From Pseudomonas sp. S35 (lineage in GTDB: Bacteria > Pseudomonadota > Gammaproteobacteria > Pseudomonadales > Pseudomonadaceae), in assembly GCF_009866765.1 (NCBI RefSeq), contig NZ_CP019431.1:2170001-2234000 (forward strand): DNA of 64,000 nt. The letters are read 5' to 3'. The position numbers and the translations under genes were made by a program. How positions within the stretch are numbered: the first letter of the stretch is position 1; each line of letters begins with the position of its first letter. The notes below the pieces were generated by a model, which searched no databases, was not told the DNA's origin, and saw only the letters and a list, made by a program, of their open reading frames with translations. Below are positions 54,727 to 63,705 of the stretch, in pieces.

Positions 54727-55937
54727 CACTTCGCTCCTGTGGTGCGGCGCGCCAGATGCGCCTGGATAAGATAGAGCAGGGTGGTCGCCACCAGCAGCAC
54801 CATCCCCAACGCTGAAGCAAGGCCCCAGTTCAGCGTGCCGGTAGTGAACTGCGCGATGTAGAAGCTGATCATCTGGTCGGCCGGTCCACCGAGCAAGGCG
54901 GGCGTGATGTAGAAACCGAGCGTGACGATGAAGACCATCAATGCACCGGCCGCCAGCCCAGGGAGAACCTGTGGAAGGTATACCTGGAAAAACACCCGCG
55001 GTGGGCGCGCACCCATGGAGTAAGCCGCCTGTACCAGCAGGCGATTGCAACTGGACATGGCAGCAAGCAACGGGAAAACCATGAACGGCAGCATCACGTG
55101 AACCAGTGCCAGGATCACGCCAAATCGGTTGTACAGCAGGTGCAACGGGCTGTTGATCCATCCGAGCTTCATCAGCATCGCATTGACAATGCCCTGGTCC
55201 TGTAACAGCACCATCCAGGCGGTGGTGCGCACCAGAATCGATGTCCAGAACGGTAGCAGGATCAGTAACAGCAGGGCATTGCGTGTGCGCGGCGTACGGC
55301 GGTCGAGATACGCGCACAGCGGAAACGCCAGCAGCACACAGACCAGGGTGGTGATGGCGGCGATGCCGAACGTGCGCCCGAGGATGGAGCGGTACAGCCC
55401 GGCTTCATCCTTGCTGACCAGGCCTTGCTGATAGTCGTGTTTCATGTCCACGGCGGACAACAAATGATACGTACCCGCCGGCCCCGAGGCGCGTTTGAAG
55501 GTTTGCCAGGTGGCGTTATCCAGCCAGCGTGGGTCCAACTGTTGCATCTGCGCGGTACTGCCCTCCAGGTTGCCAGCTTCGCGCTTGGCGGCCATGAGCA
55601 GTGCGCGCAGGGTTGGCGCCTCGTAAGCCAAGCGTCGTGCGGCGGACGCCAGGTCACGCGGCGCGACGGTCTTGAGGTCTGCAATCAGCGGCTTGAACAG
55701 ACGCTCATCGGGGGCCGAGCGTCCGTCCCATTGCGCCACCGCGAGGGCGGTGGCCGGCATGGCCTGGGGCAACTCGGTGTCGGCCACCGCGCGCCACAGC
55801 AAAGTGCCGATCGGCCCTACGAAGGTCAGCAGCAAAAACACCACCAAAGGCACCAGCAGACCGTAGGCGCGCCAGAGCGCACCCCGATCCTTGCGGGCAA
55901 CCACGGGCACGGAGTCATTCAGAACGATTGTGCTCAT
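54726..55937 (-). CDS. ABC transporter permease, PotB type
   Basis: This 403-residue permease is longer than PotB (about 280) because of a periplasmic insert of some 135 residues between helix 1 and helix 2 (about 50-185). Such inserts are known in some PotB-like permeases. The EAA loop reads QAAYSMGARPPRVFFQVYLP near residue 310. The hydrophobic start LLVPLVVFLLLTFVGPIGTL is helix 1. It follows the binding-protein gene by 19 bases and is coupled to the next permease. It forms the membrane channel with that partner. Confidence 0.92.
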   Translation of the reverse strand: MSTIVLNDSVPVVARKDRGALWRAYGLLVPLVVFLLLTFVGPIGTLLWRAVADTELPQAMPATALAVAQWDGRSAPDERLFKPLIADLKTVAPRDLASAARRLAYEAPTLRALLMAAKREAGNLEGSTAQMQQLDPRWLDNATWQTFKRASGPAGTYHLLSAVDMKHDYQQGLVSKDEAGLYRSILGRTFGIAAITTLVCVLLAFPLCAYLDRRTPRTRNALLLLILLPFWTSILVRTTAWMVLLQDQGIVNAMLMKLGWINSPLHLLYNRFGVILALVHVMLPFMVFPLLAAMSSCNRLLVQAAYSMGARPPRVFFQVYLPQVLPGLAAGALMVFIVTLGFYITPALLGGPADQMISFYIAQFTTGTLNWGLASALGMVLLVATTLLYLIQAHLARRTTGAK

Positions 55938-55956
55938 GTCGTGTACTCAATCTGCG

Positions 55957-57006
55957 TTACTGGGCCGACCAGGCGGTCCATTTGGCGTTCAACTCGTCGA
56001 TGCGATCGACCCAGAACTTGTCGTTGAGCGCCAGCACATTGGCGCTGTTCTGCGGCGCGCTGGGGGAGTCGGCGAGGGCGGCGGGATCGGTCTGGGCGAT
56101 ACCTTCAACCGAGGTAATACCGGTCGGTTGCAGGCTTGGCCATTGCTTCTGGTTTTCGGCCTTGCCCATCACGTTGAGCAGGCCGTAGGCCTTGTCCACG
56201 TTCGGCGAGTTGGCCAGGATCACCCAGCTGTCCATGGTTTGCAGTGACTGGTTCCACACCAGGCCGAACGGCTTGCGGTCCTGATGGATCGCATTGGTCA
56301 CCCGGCCGTTGTACGAGGTGGTCATGCTCACTTCGCCCGATGCCAGCAATTGCATCGGTTGGCCGCCGGCTTTCCAGAACAGCAGTTGGTCTTTGATGGT
56401 GTTGAGTTTCTTGAAGGCGCGCTCGACGCCGCCCGGGGTATTGAGGGTCTTGTAGACATCGGCCGGCGCGACACCGTCGGCCATCAGCGCGATCTCCAGG
56501 TTACCCTTGGGGCCCTGGCGCAGCGCTCGTTTACCGGGGAAGGTCTGGGTGTCAAAGAAGTCAGCCCAGTCCTTCGGGGCGCGGCTGACCTTGCTGGTGT
56601 CGTAGCCCAGCACGAAGTTGTACACCGCGCTGCCGACGCCGCATTCGCTGACGGCGCTGGGAATATAGTTGTCCTTGCCGCCGATGCGCTGGAAGTCCAT
56701 CGAAACAAACAGCCCTTCGCCGCACCCCAGTTGCAGGTCTTCAGCCTCGACCTGCACCACGTCCCAGCCGCTGTCCGCGCCTTCCGCGCGGGTGCGCAGC
56801 AACCCGATGCCGCCATCCCAGCTGTCGTCGATCACCTTGTTGCCGCTGGCCTGGCTGTAAGGCGTGAAGAAGATCTTGCGCTGAACATCCTGGTAAGCAC
56901 CGCCCCAGGAGGCCACGGTCAGGTCGCGGGCTTGGGCGGTGCCTTGCAGCAGGGCCAGCCCGCAGAGGGCGAAGGTAACACTGCGAATGGAGCATGGATT
57001 GAACAT
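55957..57006 (-). CDS. ABC transporter substrate-binding protein, PotD/PotF class
   Basis: This 349-residue periplasmic protein has a signal peptide of about 26 residues (core SVTFALCGLALLQGTAQA). The mature start DLTVASWGGAYQDVQRKIFF is typical of the extracellular solute-binding family that serves putrescine-like and opine-like importers. ATG 57006 has GGGAG eight to twelve bases upstream; an in-frame ATG six codons earlier is rejected. The mature sequence lacks the PotF polyamine pattern seen in the orphan protein at 42712. The ligand is therefore unknown but is presumably the substrate of the aminotransferase in the same operon. Confidence 0.9.
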   Translation of the reverse strand: MFNPCSIRSVTFALCGLALLQGTAQARDLTVASWGGAYQDVQRKIFFTPYSQASGNKVIDDSWDGGIGLLRTRAEGADSGWDVVQVEAEDLQLGCGEGLFVSMDFQRIGGKDNYIPSAVSECGVGSAVYNFVLGYDTSKVSRAPKDWADFFDTQTFPGKRALRQGPKGNLEIALMADGVAPADVYKTLNTPGGVERAFKKLNTIKDQLLFWKAGGQPMQLLASGEVSMTTSYNGRVTNAIHQDRKPFGLVWNQSLQTMDSWVILANSPNVDKAYGLLNVMGKAENQKQWPSLQPTGITSVEGIAQTDPAALADSPSAPQNSANVLALNDKFWVDRIDELNAKWTAWSAQ

Positions 57007-57089
57007 GATGTGACTCCCAGCCATTTGGTGTGGTTATTGTCGGCAGCAGTACGGCAACAGATCGATACAGTCGTTATTCTTTTAAGGGT

Positions 57090-58241
57090 TCAGCGCAGGA
57101 TCATTGCCTGCGTGCCTGGCAAGGCCAGCGAGAGCATTTCACCCGGTATGGGCGCCGTGCGCCCCAGGCTGCCAGGGTTGTAGGTCATCGACAGCTCGGT
57201 ACCCTTGGCCATGTGCAAGCGCAATTTGCAGTGGGCACCGTGGAAAATGCTGTCGATCACGCGCGCCTGGATCGCCGCTTCACCGGATACCGCGAACCGC
57301 AGGTTTTCGGGGCGAATCGCCAGCGCGGCGGGGCTCCCCGCCGCGAGTGCCGGGTCGGTGCAGCACGCTTCATGGACCGAACCGTCTTCGCTGAGCCGGA
57401 TTTGCGCCCGGCCGCCCGAGACACTGAGCACCGCGCCGTCCAGCACGTTGGTCTCGCCCAGGAAGTTGGCGACGAAACGGGTTGAAGGGCGGTTATAGAT
57501 GGCTTGCGGGCAGTCGATCTGCGCAATCTTGCCCTCATTGAATACGGCGACCCGGTCGGACATGGTCATGGCTTCGTCCTGGTCGTGGGTGACGTAGACG
57601 AAGGTTATGCCCAACTGTTTGTGGATGGCCTTCAGCTCCAGTTGCATGTGTTCGCGCAGTGCCTTGTCCAGTGCGCCCAGTGGTTCGTCCATCAACAGCA
57701 TGCGCGGGCGATAGACCAGGGCGCGAGCCAGCGCCACACGTTGCTGCTGGCCGCCGGAAAGTTGGCCGGGGTTGCGCTCTTCAAAGCCTTCCAGGCGCGC
57801 CAGTGCAAGGGCTTCCTTGACGCGGGCCTTCGCCTCGGCGGCGGGTACCTTGCGCAAGTTGAGCGGGAAGGCGACGTTCTGCGCCACGCTCATGTGCGGG
57901 AACAGCGCGTAGCTTTGAAAGACCACCCCCATGTCGCGCTTGTAGGCGGGCAACTTGCTGATGTCGTTGCCGTCCATGAGAATGCGCCCGCGGTCCGGCG
58001 CGTCGAAACCGGCGAGCATCATCAAGGTTGTGGTCTTGCCCGAGCCGCTGGGGCCGAGCAGGGACAGGAACTCACCCTGGCGAATGTTCAGGTCCAGGTT
58101 GTCGACCACCCAGCTGCGTTCGTCATAGGTTTTGTGAACCCCTTCAAAACGCACCAGCACCGGGCTCTGAGGGTGGGGCGAGGACGCATCGGGTACTGGC
58201 ATAGGAACCCTGGGTAGCGAGCGGATAGGCTGTGCGGTCAT
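57090..58241 (-). CDS. ABC transporter ATP-binding protein, PotA type
   Basis: This 383-residue ATPase has Walker [16 protein letters not shown] near residue 60, a Q-loop in [12 protein letters not shown] near 108, the signature [15 protein letters not shown] near 160, Walker [13 protein letters not shown] near 180 and the switch His in [14 protein letters not shown] near 217. A C-terminal TOBE-like regulatory domain occupies about the last 110 residues. Its ATG overlaps the stop of the aminotransferase gene by four bases. It powers the importer formed with the two permeases and the binding protein downstream. Confidence 0.95.
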   Translation of the reverse strand: MTAQPIRSLPRVPMPVPDASSPHPQSPVLVRFEGVHKTYDERSWVVDNLDLNIRQGEFLSLLGPSGSGKTTTLMMLAGFDAPDRGRILMDGNDISKLPAYKRDMGVVFQSYALFPHMSVAQNVAFPLNLRKVPAAEAKARVKEALALARLEGFEERNPGQLSGGQQQRVALARALVYRPRMLLMDEPLGALDKALREHMQLELKAIHKQLGITFVYVTHDQDEAMTMSDRVAVFNEGKIAQIDCPQAIYNRPSTRFVANFLGETNVLDGAVLSVSGGRAQIRLSEDGSVHEACCTDPALAAGSPAALAIRPENLRFAVSGEAAIQARVIDSIFHGAHCKLRLHMAKGTELSMTYNPGSLGRTAPIPGEMLSLALPGTQAMILR

Positions 58242-59608
58242 GGGCGGATACTCGCAAGGACTTCATCCAATGCCTCGCCCACAGCCTTGAGAATAGTCTG
58301 GATCTGATCGGCATCGACAATCAGCGGCGGCGCCATCACCAGGGTGTCGCCCAAGGCGCGCATCAGAATGGAACGGCGCTGCAGCGCGTTACTCACCTGA
58401 GTCGCCACTTTCAGCTCGGTCGGGAAGGGCTCGCGTGTGGTTTTGTCTGCCACGAATTCCAGGGCCGCCATCAGGCCGATACCCCGCGCCTCTCCGACCA
58501 AAGGGTGGTCGGCGAAGGCTTTTACGCCCTCCTGGAAGGCCTTGGACACTTCCACCACGTGCCCGACGATGCTCAATTCGTCGTACAGGCGCAGTGTTTC
58601 CAGGGCCACGGCCGCCGCGACCGGATGCCCACCGTAGGTGTAGCCATGGCCGAGGCCGCCGAGCGCATTGCTCTGATCGGCGATCACTTGATAGATACGG
58701 TCGCTGAGCAGCAGGGCCGAGATCGGCTGGAATGCGGCGGAGAGCCCTTTGGCGCAGGTCAGCATGTCTGGCTGGATGCCCACCGCCTCGCAACCCCAGT
58801 AGTAGCCGGTACGTCCAAAGCCGCAGATGACTTCGTCGGCCACCATCAGGATGTCGTATTTGCGCAGCACCGCCTGAACTTTGGCGAAGTAGCCGGCAGG
58901 CGGCAGGATCACGCCGCCGGTGCCCATCACCGGCTCGGCAAAGAAGGCCCCTATGGTGTCCGGTCCGGCGTCGAGGATGGTTTGTTCCAGTTCTTCTGCC
59001 AGGCGTGTCGAAAACGCTTCTTCGGTCTCCCCTGGCAGCCCTTGGCGATACAGGTGAGGGCAGCGGACATGGATCACATCCGCCAGAGGCTCGCCCCAGC
59101 CTTTATGCATGTTCGGCAGGCCGGTGAGGCTGGCGGCGGCCAGGGTGGTGCCATGATAGCTGCGCTGCCGGGCGATGAGGCGGTGCTTGCCCGGCTTGCC
59201 GAGGGCGATGTGGTAATAGCGCACTAGTTTGATGGCGGTGTCGATGGCTTCGGAGCCCGAGCTCTGGAACACCACTTTATCGAGCCCGGCGGGTGCATGA
59301 GCGATCAGTTCAGCGGCCAGATCAGCCGCCGGGCCGTGGCTGCGGTGCGCAAACGTCTGTTGATAGGGCAGCTTGAGCATCTGCGCGTACGCCGCTTCGG
59401 CCAGGCGCGGCTGGCTGAAACCCAGCGTCGCGCACCACAGTCCCGACATGCCCTCGATGTAACGCTGGCCCTGGTCATCAAACACGTAGATGCCTTCCCC
59501 CCGCTCGATCAGCAGCGGCCCCACTTGTTCATGCAGCCGCAGGTTGGTCTGCGGATGGAGATGGTGGGCAATATCTCGCTTGGCCATTGCCGAATCACGA
59601 GCGGTCAT
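58238..59608 (-). CDS. Class III PLP-dependent aminotransferase
   Basis: This 456-residue omega-transaminase is the first gene of the ABC importer operon. Typical segments are YIEGMSGLWCATLGFSQPRL, VVFQSSGSEAIDTAIKLVRY, QRSYHGTTLAA, LMVADEVICGFGRTG and the PLP lysine K287 in TCAKGLSAAFQPISA. AGAGG eight bases before ATG 59608 decides the start; a further in-frame start 26 codons upstream lacks a site. Linkage to an importer suggests that it deaminates the imported amine or omega-amino acid. It resembles the aminotransferase at 29605 in type, though the two differ clearly in sequence. Confidence 0.92.
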   Translation of the reverse strand: MTARDSAMAKRDIAHHLHPQTNLRLHEQVGPLLIERGEGIYVFDDQGQRYIEGMSGLWCATLGFSQPRLAEAAYAQMLKLPYQQTFAHRSHGPAADLAAELIAHAPAGLDKVVFQSSGSEAIDTAIKLVRYYHIALGKPGKHRLIARQRSYHGTTLAAASLTGLPNMHKGWGEPLADVIHVRCPHLYRQGLPGETEEAFSTRLAEELEQTILDAGPDTIGAFFAEPVMGTGGVILPPAGYFAKVQAVLRKYDILMVADEVICGFGRTGYYWGCEAVGIQPDMLTCAKGLSAAFQPISALLLSDRIYQVIADQSNALGGLGHGYTYGGHPVAAAVALETLRLYDELSIVGHVVEVSKAFQEGVKAFADHPLVGEARGIGLMAALEFVADKTTREPFPTELKVATQVSNALQRRSILMRALGDTLVMAPPLIVDADQIQTILKAVGEALDEVLASIRP

Positions 59609-59969
59609 GACGTCATCCTCTTTGTTGTTTCGTATGCGTATGCGGTACGTGGTTTCATTTTTACGATTATTGAGCGCGCTCGTCAAATATTTTATGTTTC
59701 TCTGTGGGTAATATTGTTTCTGCTAGCGAACAAGAATAAGCCGTTTGCCAGCAACCTAAGAAAGACTTATATCTAAAAAATAGGCTTGGAGGTGAAGGTG
59801 AGCTTTTGTGCCGTAGAAACGCTCGTTGCAGGAATCATCAGGATGGCCCCCTTGTGAACATTCAATATGACGCGCTATCGTTTCGCCTGTGCGAACAAGG
59901 TTTTTAATTGAAGCATAAAGCTTGCCAGGCCGACTGGCCCTGTGAGCGATCACGACAAAAGGACCAACG
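59609..59969. other. Divergent promoter region between aminotransferase and IclR genes
   Basis: These 361 bases hold no supported gene. AT-rich sequence at 59640-59760 includes two TGTTTCT copies, listed separately. The promoters of both divergent transcripts should lie here. Confidence 0.5.
59695..59721. promoter_or_regulatory. Paired TGTTTCT direct repeats, possible IclR sites
   Basis: TGTTTCT occurs at 59695-59701 and again at 59715-59721, exactly 20 bases apart, or about two helical turns. The same heptamer forms one arm of the palindrome at 48544. The sites lie 87 bases or more upstream of the aminotransferase start. Binding by the adjacent IclR protein is a guess. Confidence 0.4.
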
Positions 59970-60746
59970 ATGAGTGATGAAACAGGCAAGGGGGGGGTCA
60001 GGTCCGTACAACTGGCGCTCGATGTGTTGGAGCGTGTCGCCGGGGCCAGCGACGAGGTGGGCGTCAGCGACTTGGCGACGCAACTGGGCACCACCAAGGG
60101 CTCGGTGTTCAGGCACCTTAAAACCCTGGTGGAGCGTGGCTACCTGAGCCAGAACCCGCAGACATCCAAATATCGCCTGGGTGTCCAGGCCTACGTCCTT
60201 GGCAAAATCGCCGCCGACGGTATCGACCTGCTCAGCGCGTCGGCTGACGCTATCCGCGACCTGCGCGACGAGTTGGGACTGTCGGTGGTCTTGTCGGTTT
60301 TGCAGGGGCGTCGCCTGATGGTGGTCGAGACCCAACTGGGCAAGTCGACTCTCGAAATCGGCGTGCGCACCGGCACTGAATTGCAACTGCATTGCAACGC
60401 TCAAGGCAAGGTTGCGCTGGCCTTCGCCAAGCAATTGGGTATGGATCAACTGCCCGCCGAATTGCCGGCCATCACCCCTTACACGGTGGTTGACCACGCA
60501 GAACTGACTCGTCAGGTCAGCGAGGTCCGCGCCCGAGGTTGGGCAACGGCGATCGAGGAAGAAACCTTGGGCATTTCTGCGATCGCCGCACCAATACTGG
60601 GCATCAATGCGGAGTTTATCGGCACTGTAGCGCTGGTGGCGACTGTGCAGAATATTTCTCGCGAACTGAATCCTGAACAGATCAGGGCATTGAAAAAGGC
60701 AGCGTTGCGCGCATCTTGGAACCTTGGATTCAAAGGAGACTTTTGA
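59970..60746 (+). CDS. IclR-family transcriptional regulator
   Basis: This 258-residue IclR protein has a winged helix at about 10-70 (VQLALDVLERVAGASDEVGV, then LATQLGTTKGSVFRHLKTLV) and an effector domain with QLHCNAQGKVALAFAK and LGISAIAAPILG. It is divergent from the aminotransferase/ABC operon and 242 bases upstream of the permease gene on its own strand. It could control both. It is the third IclR regulator in this window, each beside a separate uptake and catabolism unit. Confidence 0.93.
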   Translation: MSDETGKGGVRSVQLALDVLERVAGASDEVGVSDLATQLGTTKGSVFRHLKTLVERGYLSQNPQTSKYRLGVQAYVLGKIAADGIDLLSASADAIRDLRDELGLSVVLSVLQGRRLMVVETQLGKSTLEIGVRTGTELQLHCNAQGKVALAFAKQLGMDQLPAELPAITPYTVVDHAELTRQVSEVRARGWATAIEEETLGISAIAAPILGINAEFIGTVALVATVQNISRELNPEQIRALKKAALRASWNLGFKGDF

Positions 60747-60988
60747 CGGGCGTAGTCATTGCTGGCTAGGCGCATCCTATCGACAAGCTCCCGATAACCC
60801 AGAGTCAGCGCTCCCTGACTATAAATAAGAACTCCGGATCTGGTGACCATTAGGGTTTCGCAGATATCAAGGTTGGAATCGTATTTGCGCTTTTGGCATG
60901 TCCCCTTGGAGACATAGGCAGCGTGCGCGGTGCATTCGAAGATGACGGTCTAGGCAGTTGCCTTGAGCCCGATTTGGAGGATCACCGC

Positions 60989-62515
60989 GTGGACAGACCG
61001 ACAATAAAAGCGCCGACTGCGGCCGTTACCCCCTCAGGGGTCAGTTATCAAAGTGTGGAAAGCGGTTACTTTGAACAACGTCGCCTGCAGCGTCATGCAG
61101 GTTTCTTCACCCTGCTGATTCTCGGCGTCGGTGCGGTGGTGGCGGGGCAGTATTCCGGTTGGAATCTGGGTTTGGCCCAAGGCTTCGGCGGCATGTTTCT
61201 GGCCTTGCTGATCATTGCCGTGATGTATCTGTTTCTGTGCTCATCCATCGGCGAAATGGCCGCCGCGCTGCCGCATACCGGCGGTGCCTATTCATTTGCG
61301 CGCACTACAACGGGCCCATGGGGTGGGTTCAGCACAGGCCTTGCCGAGAATATCGAATTCATCCTGGCGCCCGCAGGGAATATGTTTTTCATGGGGGCCT
61401 ACCTGACCGCGATTTTCGGCACCGGCCCCGAATGGCAACCGGTGTGGTGGGTGGTCGGCTATGCCTGCATGCTGCTGCTTTCGAACCGGGGGCTGGGGGT
61501 TTCGATGCGCGCCGTTGTGCTTATCACCCTCGCGGCAGTAGCGGTGTTGGTGGTGTTCTTTATTGCGGCTTACCCGCATATGGACTTCAGCGGGAATGCC
61601 CTGAACCTTGCGGCGGACGCCAACGGTAAGGTGGTCGAGGTGCAGGGCGGTAACGGGCCTTGGCTGCCGTTCGGAATGACCGGCGTCATGCTGGCATTGC
61701 CGTTCGCCGTCTACATGTTCCTGGCTATCGAGCAATTGCCGCTGACGGCCGAGCAGTCGCATAACCCGACTCGACATTTGCCGCTGGCGTTAGTCTGGGG
61801 CACCGTGATTCTTGCGGTGCTGGCCTTGGGCGTGCTGTTTTTCAGTGCCTCGATCAGCGGTGGCACTTTCTTTATGAGCACCTCATCAGAGCCGCTGCTC
61901 GATGGCTTCCGCGAAATTTTCGGGCACACCGCCAGCAAGCTGTTGTCGGCCGTTGCCGTGCTGGGCCTGGCGGCGTCGTTCCTGGCCGGCAGCTTTGCCG
62001 CAGGGCGCAATATTTATTCGCTGTCGCGTGCCGGTTATTTGCCCACCGGGCTCTCGGTAACGCACCCAACCCGCAATACGCCGAATATTGCACTGGCCAC
62101 GGGTGCTCTGGCGGCGCTGGGTATCCTGATGCTCTGCTGGTTTACGTTCGGTAAGGACAACAACCCACTGATGGGTGGAATCCTGGTGAGCATGATCGTG
62201 TTCGCCGGCATGATTTCCTACATCCTGCAAAGCATCGCGTTCATTCGCCTCAAGCGCGCCTTCGCGGACTTGCCTCGGCCCTATCGCAGCCCGTACGGGA
62301 TATTCGGCGCTGTTGCGGTCATTATCATTGCGACGGCGACCCTGATTTATCAGTTTCTCGATCCGCTCTATAAATGGACGGCCTTGGCCGCTGCCTGCTG
62401 GTACCTGATCGGGATGGCTTATTTCGCGTTCTATCGTCGTCATCGCCTGGTGTTGTCACCGGAAGAAGCATTCGCCGTGAGTGGCGGTCGTGAAGGAAAC
62501 CCAAACAATGACTAG
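60989..62515 (+). CDS. APC-superfamily permease (ethanolamine/amino-acid type)
   Basis: This 508-residue transporter has about 12 helices. The stretch GVGAVVAGQYSGWNLGLAQG with LPHTGGAYSFARTTTGPWGG and GLAENIEFILAPAG is characteristic of the ethanolamine permease branch. GGAGG eight bases before GTG 60989 decides the start, although an ATG at about 60899 and a frame open to 60893 would add 30 unrelated residues. Its last bases overlap the SDR gene start, so they are co-transcribed. It probably imports an amine or amino alcohol. Which one the SDR acts on is not shown. Confidence 0.88.
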   Translation: MDRPTIKAPTAAVTPSGVSYQSVESGYFEQRRLQRHAGFFTLLILGVGAVVAGQYSGWNLGLAQGFGGMFLALLIIAVMYLFLCSSIGEMAAALPHTGGAYSFARTTTGPWGGFSTGLAENIEFILAPAGNMFFMGAYLTAIFGTGPEWQPVWWVVGYACMLLLSNRGLGVSMRAVVLITLAAVAVLVVFFIAAYPHMDFSGNALNLAADANGKVVEVQGGNGPWLPFGMTGVMLALPFAVYMFLAIEQLPLTAEQSHNPTRHLPLALVWGTVILAVLALGVLFFSASISGGTFFMSTSSEPLLDGFREIFGHTASKLLSAVAVLGLAASFLAGSFAAGRNIYSLSRAGYLPTGLSVTHPTRNTPNIALATGALAALGILMLCWFTFGKDNNPLMGGILVSMIVFAGMISYILQSIAFIRLKRAFADLPRPYRSPYGIFGAVAVIIIATATLIYQFLDPLYKWTALAAACWYLIGMAYFAFYRRHRLVLSPEEAFAVSGGREGNPNND

Positions 62516-63299
62516 TGTCGAATTGTCCAAAGGCAAGGGCCGTCTGGCCGGCAAAGCGGCCATTATCACCGGCGGCGCCGGTGGCTGCGGCGCTGCCGCA
62601 AGCCGCTTGTTCGCGGTCGAAGGGGCCAAGGTGATCATCATCGATCTGAACGGCGAGGCCGCCGCCGACCTGGCTGCACAGATCAATGCCGAAGGCGGCC
62701 AAGCCTTGGGGCTGGGCGCCGACGTCTCGCAAGGCGTTCAGGTTCGCGAGGCGGTCGCTCGGGGGCTGGCGGAATTCGGCCAGGCGGATGTGCTTTTCAA
62801 CCACGCGGGTACCTTGATCGTGAAACCTTTTCTGGACGTACAGGAGCATGAGTGGGACTGGCTCATGGCCGTCAACGTCAAGAGCATGTACCTGGTCACT
62901 CAGGCCGTGCTGCCACAAATGCTTGCCAAGGGTGCGGGAAGCATCGTGTGTACCTCGTCGATCTCCGCGCAGTACGCCACCCCTGGCGAGGTGGTGTACA
63001 ACGCCAGCAAGGGCGCATGCCAGATGTTCGCGCGCGCGATTGCCGTCGAGTTTCGTGACCGTGGTATCCGTTGTAACGCGGTGGCCCCTGGATTTATCCG
63101 CACCCCTCACGGCGAGCGCGAAATGCGCGATTTGCAACGGATGGGCGTGGATGCCAGCGAGGCGGCGATCAGCCTGCAGCAAGGGCGGCTGTGCGAGCCC
63201 GAAGAGGTCGCGCGTGCCGCGTTGTTTTTAGCCAGCGATGACGCTTCATTTGTCAGTGGCACGCAGCTGTTTGTGGACAACGGTTTTTCTGCTGTTTAA
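62508..63299 (+). CDS. Short-chain dehydrogenase/reductase (SDR)
   Basis: This 263-residue NAD(P)-dependent oxidoreductase has the Rossmann motif TGGAGGCGAAAS near residue 22, a NHAG motif near 98 (classical NNAG), the catalytic Ser in CTSSISAQYATPG and the YxxxK pair in YNASKGACQMFA near 164. The C-terminal SDDASFVSGTQLFVDNGFSA is typical. AAGGAA precedes ATG 62508, which lies inside the end of the permease gene (8-base overlap). It probably oxidises an alcohol group of the imported compound or of a product of the transaminase. The exact substrate is unknown. Confidence 0.92.
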   Translation: MTSVELSKGKGRLAGKAAIITGGAGGCGAAASRLFAVEGAKVIIIDLNGEAAADLAAQINAEGGQALGLGADVSQGVQVREAVARGLAEFGQADVLFNHAGTLIVKPFLDVQEHEWDWLMAVNVKSMYLVTQAVLPQMLAKGAGSIVCTSSISAQYATPGEVVYNASKGACQMFARAIAVEFRDRGIRCNAVAPGFIRTPHGEREMRDLQRMGVDASEAAISLQQGRLCEPEEVARAALFLASDDASFVSGTQLFVDNGFSAV

Positions 63300-63390
63300 G
63301 CAGGCGTGGCAAGAAATATGCTTGCTCTTTATCGCTGGTTCAGCCCTGCGCTCACTAAGGGGGCGCATCAGATAAAGACAAGCGGATAGC

Positions 63391-63705
63391 ATGGCAACTT
63401 CAGTTCCGGATGGCGGATATGGCATGGATGCCGTGCCCGTCCTTGACGCATGGCACTCGGCGACGCCCGGTTTGGTCGCACTGTTGCAGGCAGAGGGCTT
63501 TGCGCAAAAAGTGGATGAAGCGCTGTGGGCCATGGTCAATTTCGACCAAAGCTGCGTGCTGTTCTACCCAACGGACGGCGCGCCCGTGTTACTGCACGAC
63601 AACCTGCAAGGCATTGGCGAGCCGGGTGCGATGCACAGCTATCTCAACGGCACGTATTTGCTGGACCCGGTCTACACTGTTCTGCTGAGACTTTTCTTTG
63701 CCTAG
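63391..63705 (+). pseudogene. Truncated LuxR-type regulator, N-terminal part only
   Basis: The first 96 residues match the sensor part of the LuxR-type regulator at 28722; compare the end YLNGTYLLDPVYT here with YLSGFYLLDPFYG there. After 63678 the sequence changes to that of a CHAD gene read backwards. Only nine more codons (VLLRLFFA and stop) follow. The DNA-binding domain is missing. The gene is probably dead, although a 104-residue N-terminal peptide could be made. Confidence 0.82.

Noticed and set aside
54727..55317. N-terminal extension of the PotC-type permease frame
   Set aside because: It overlaps the PotB-type permease gene, and the TGATG junction at 54724-54728 gives a natural start.
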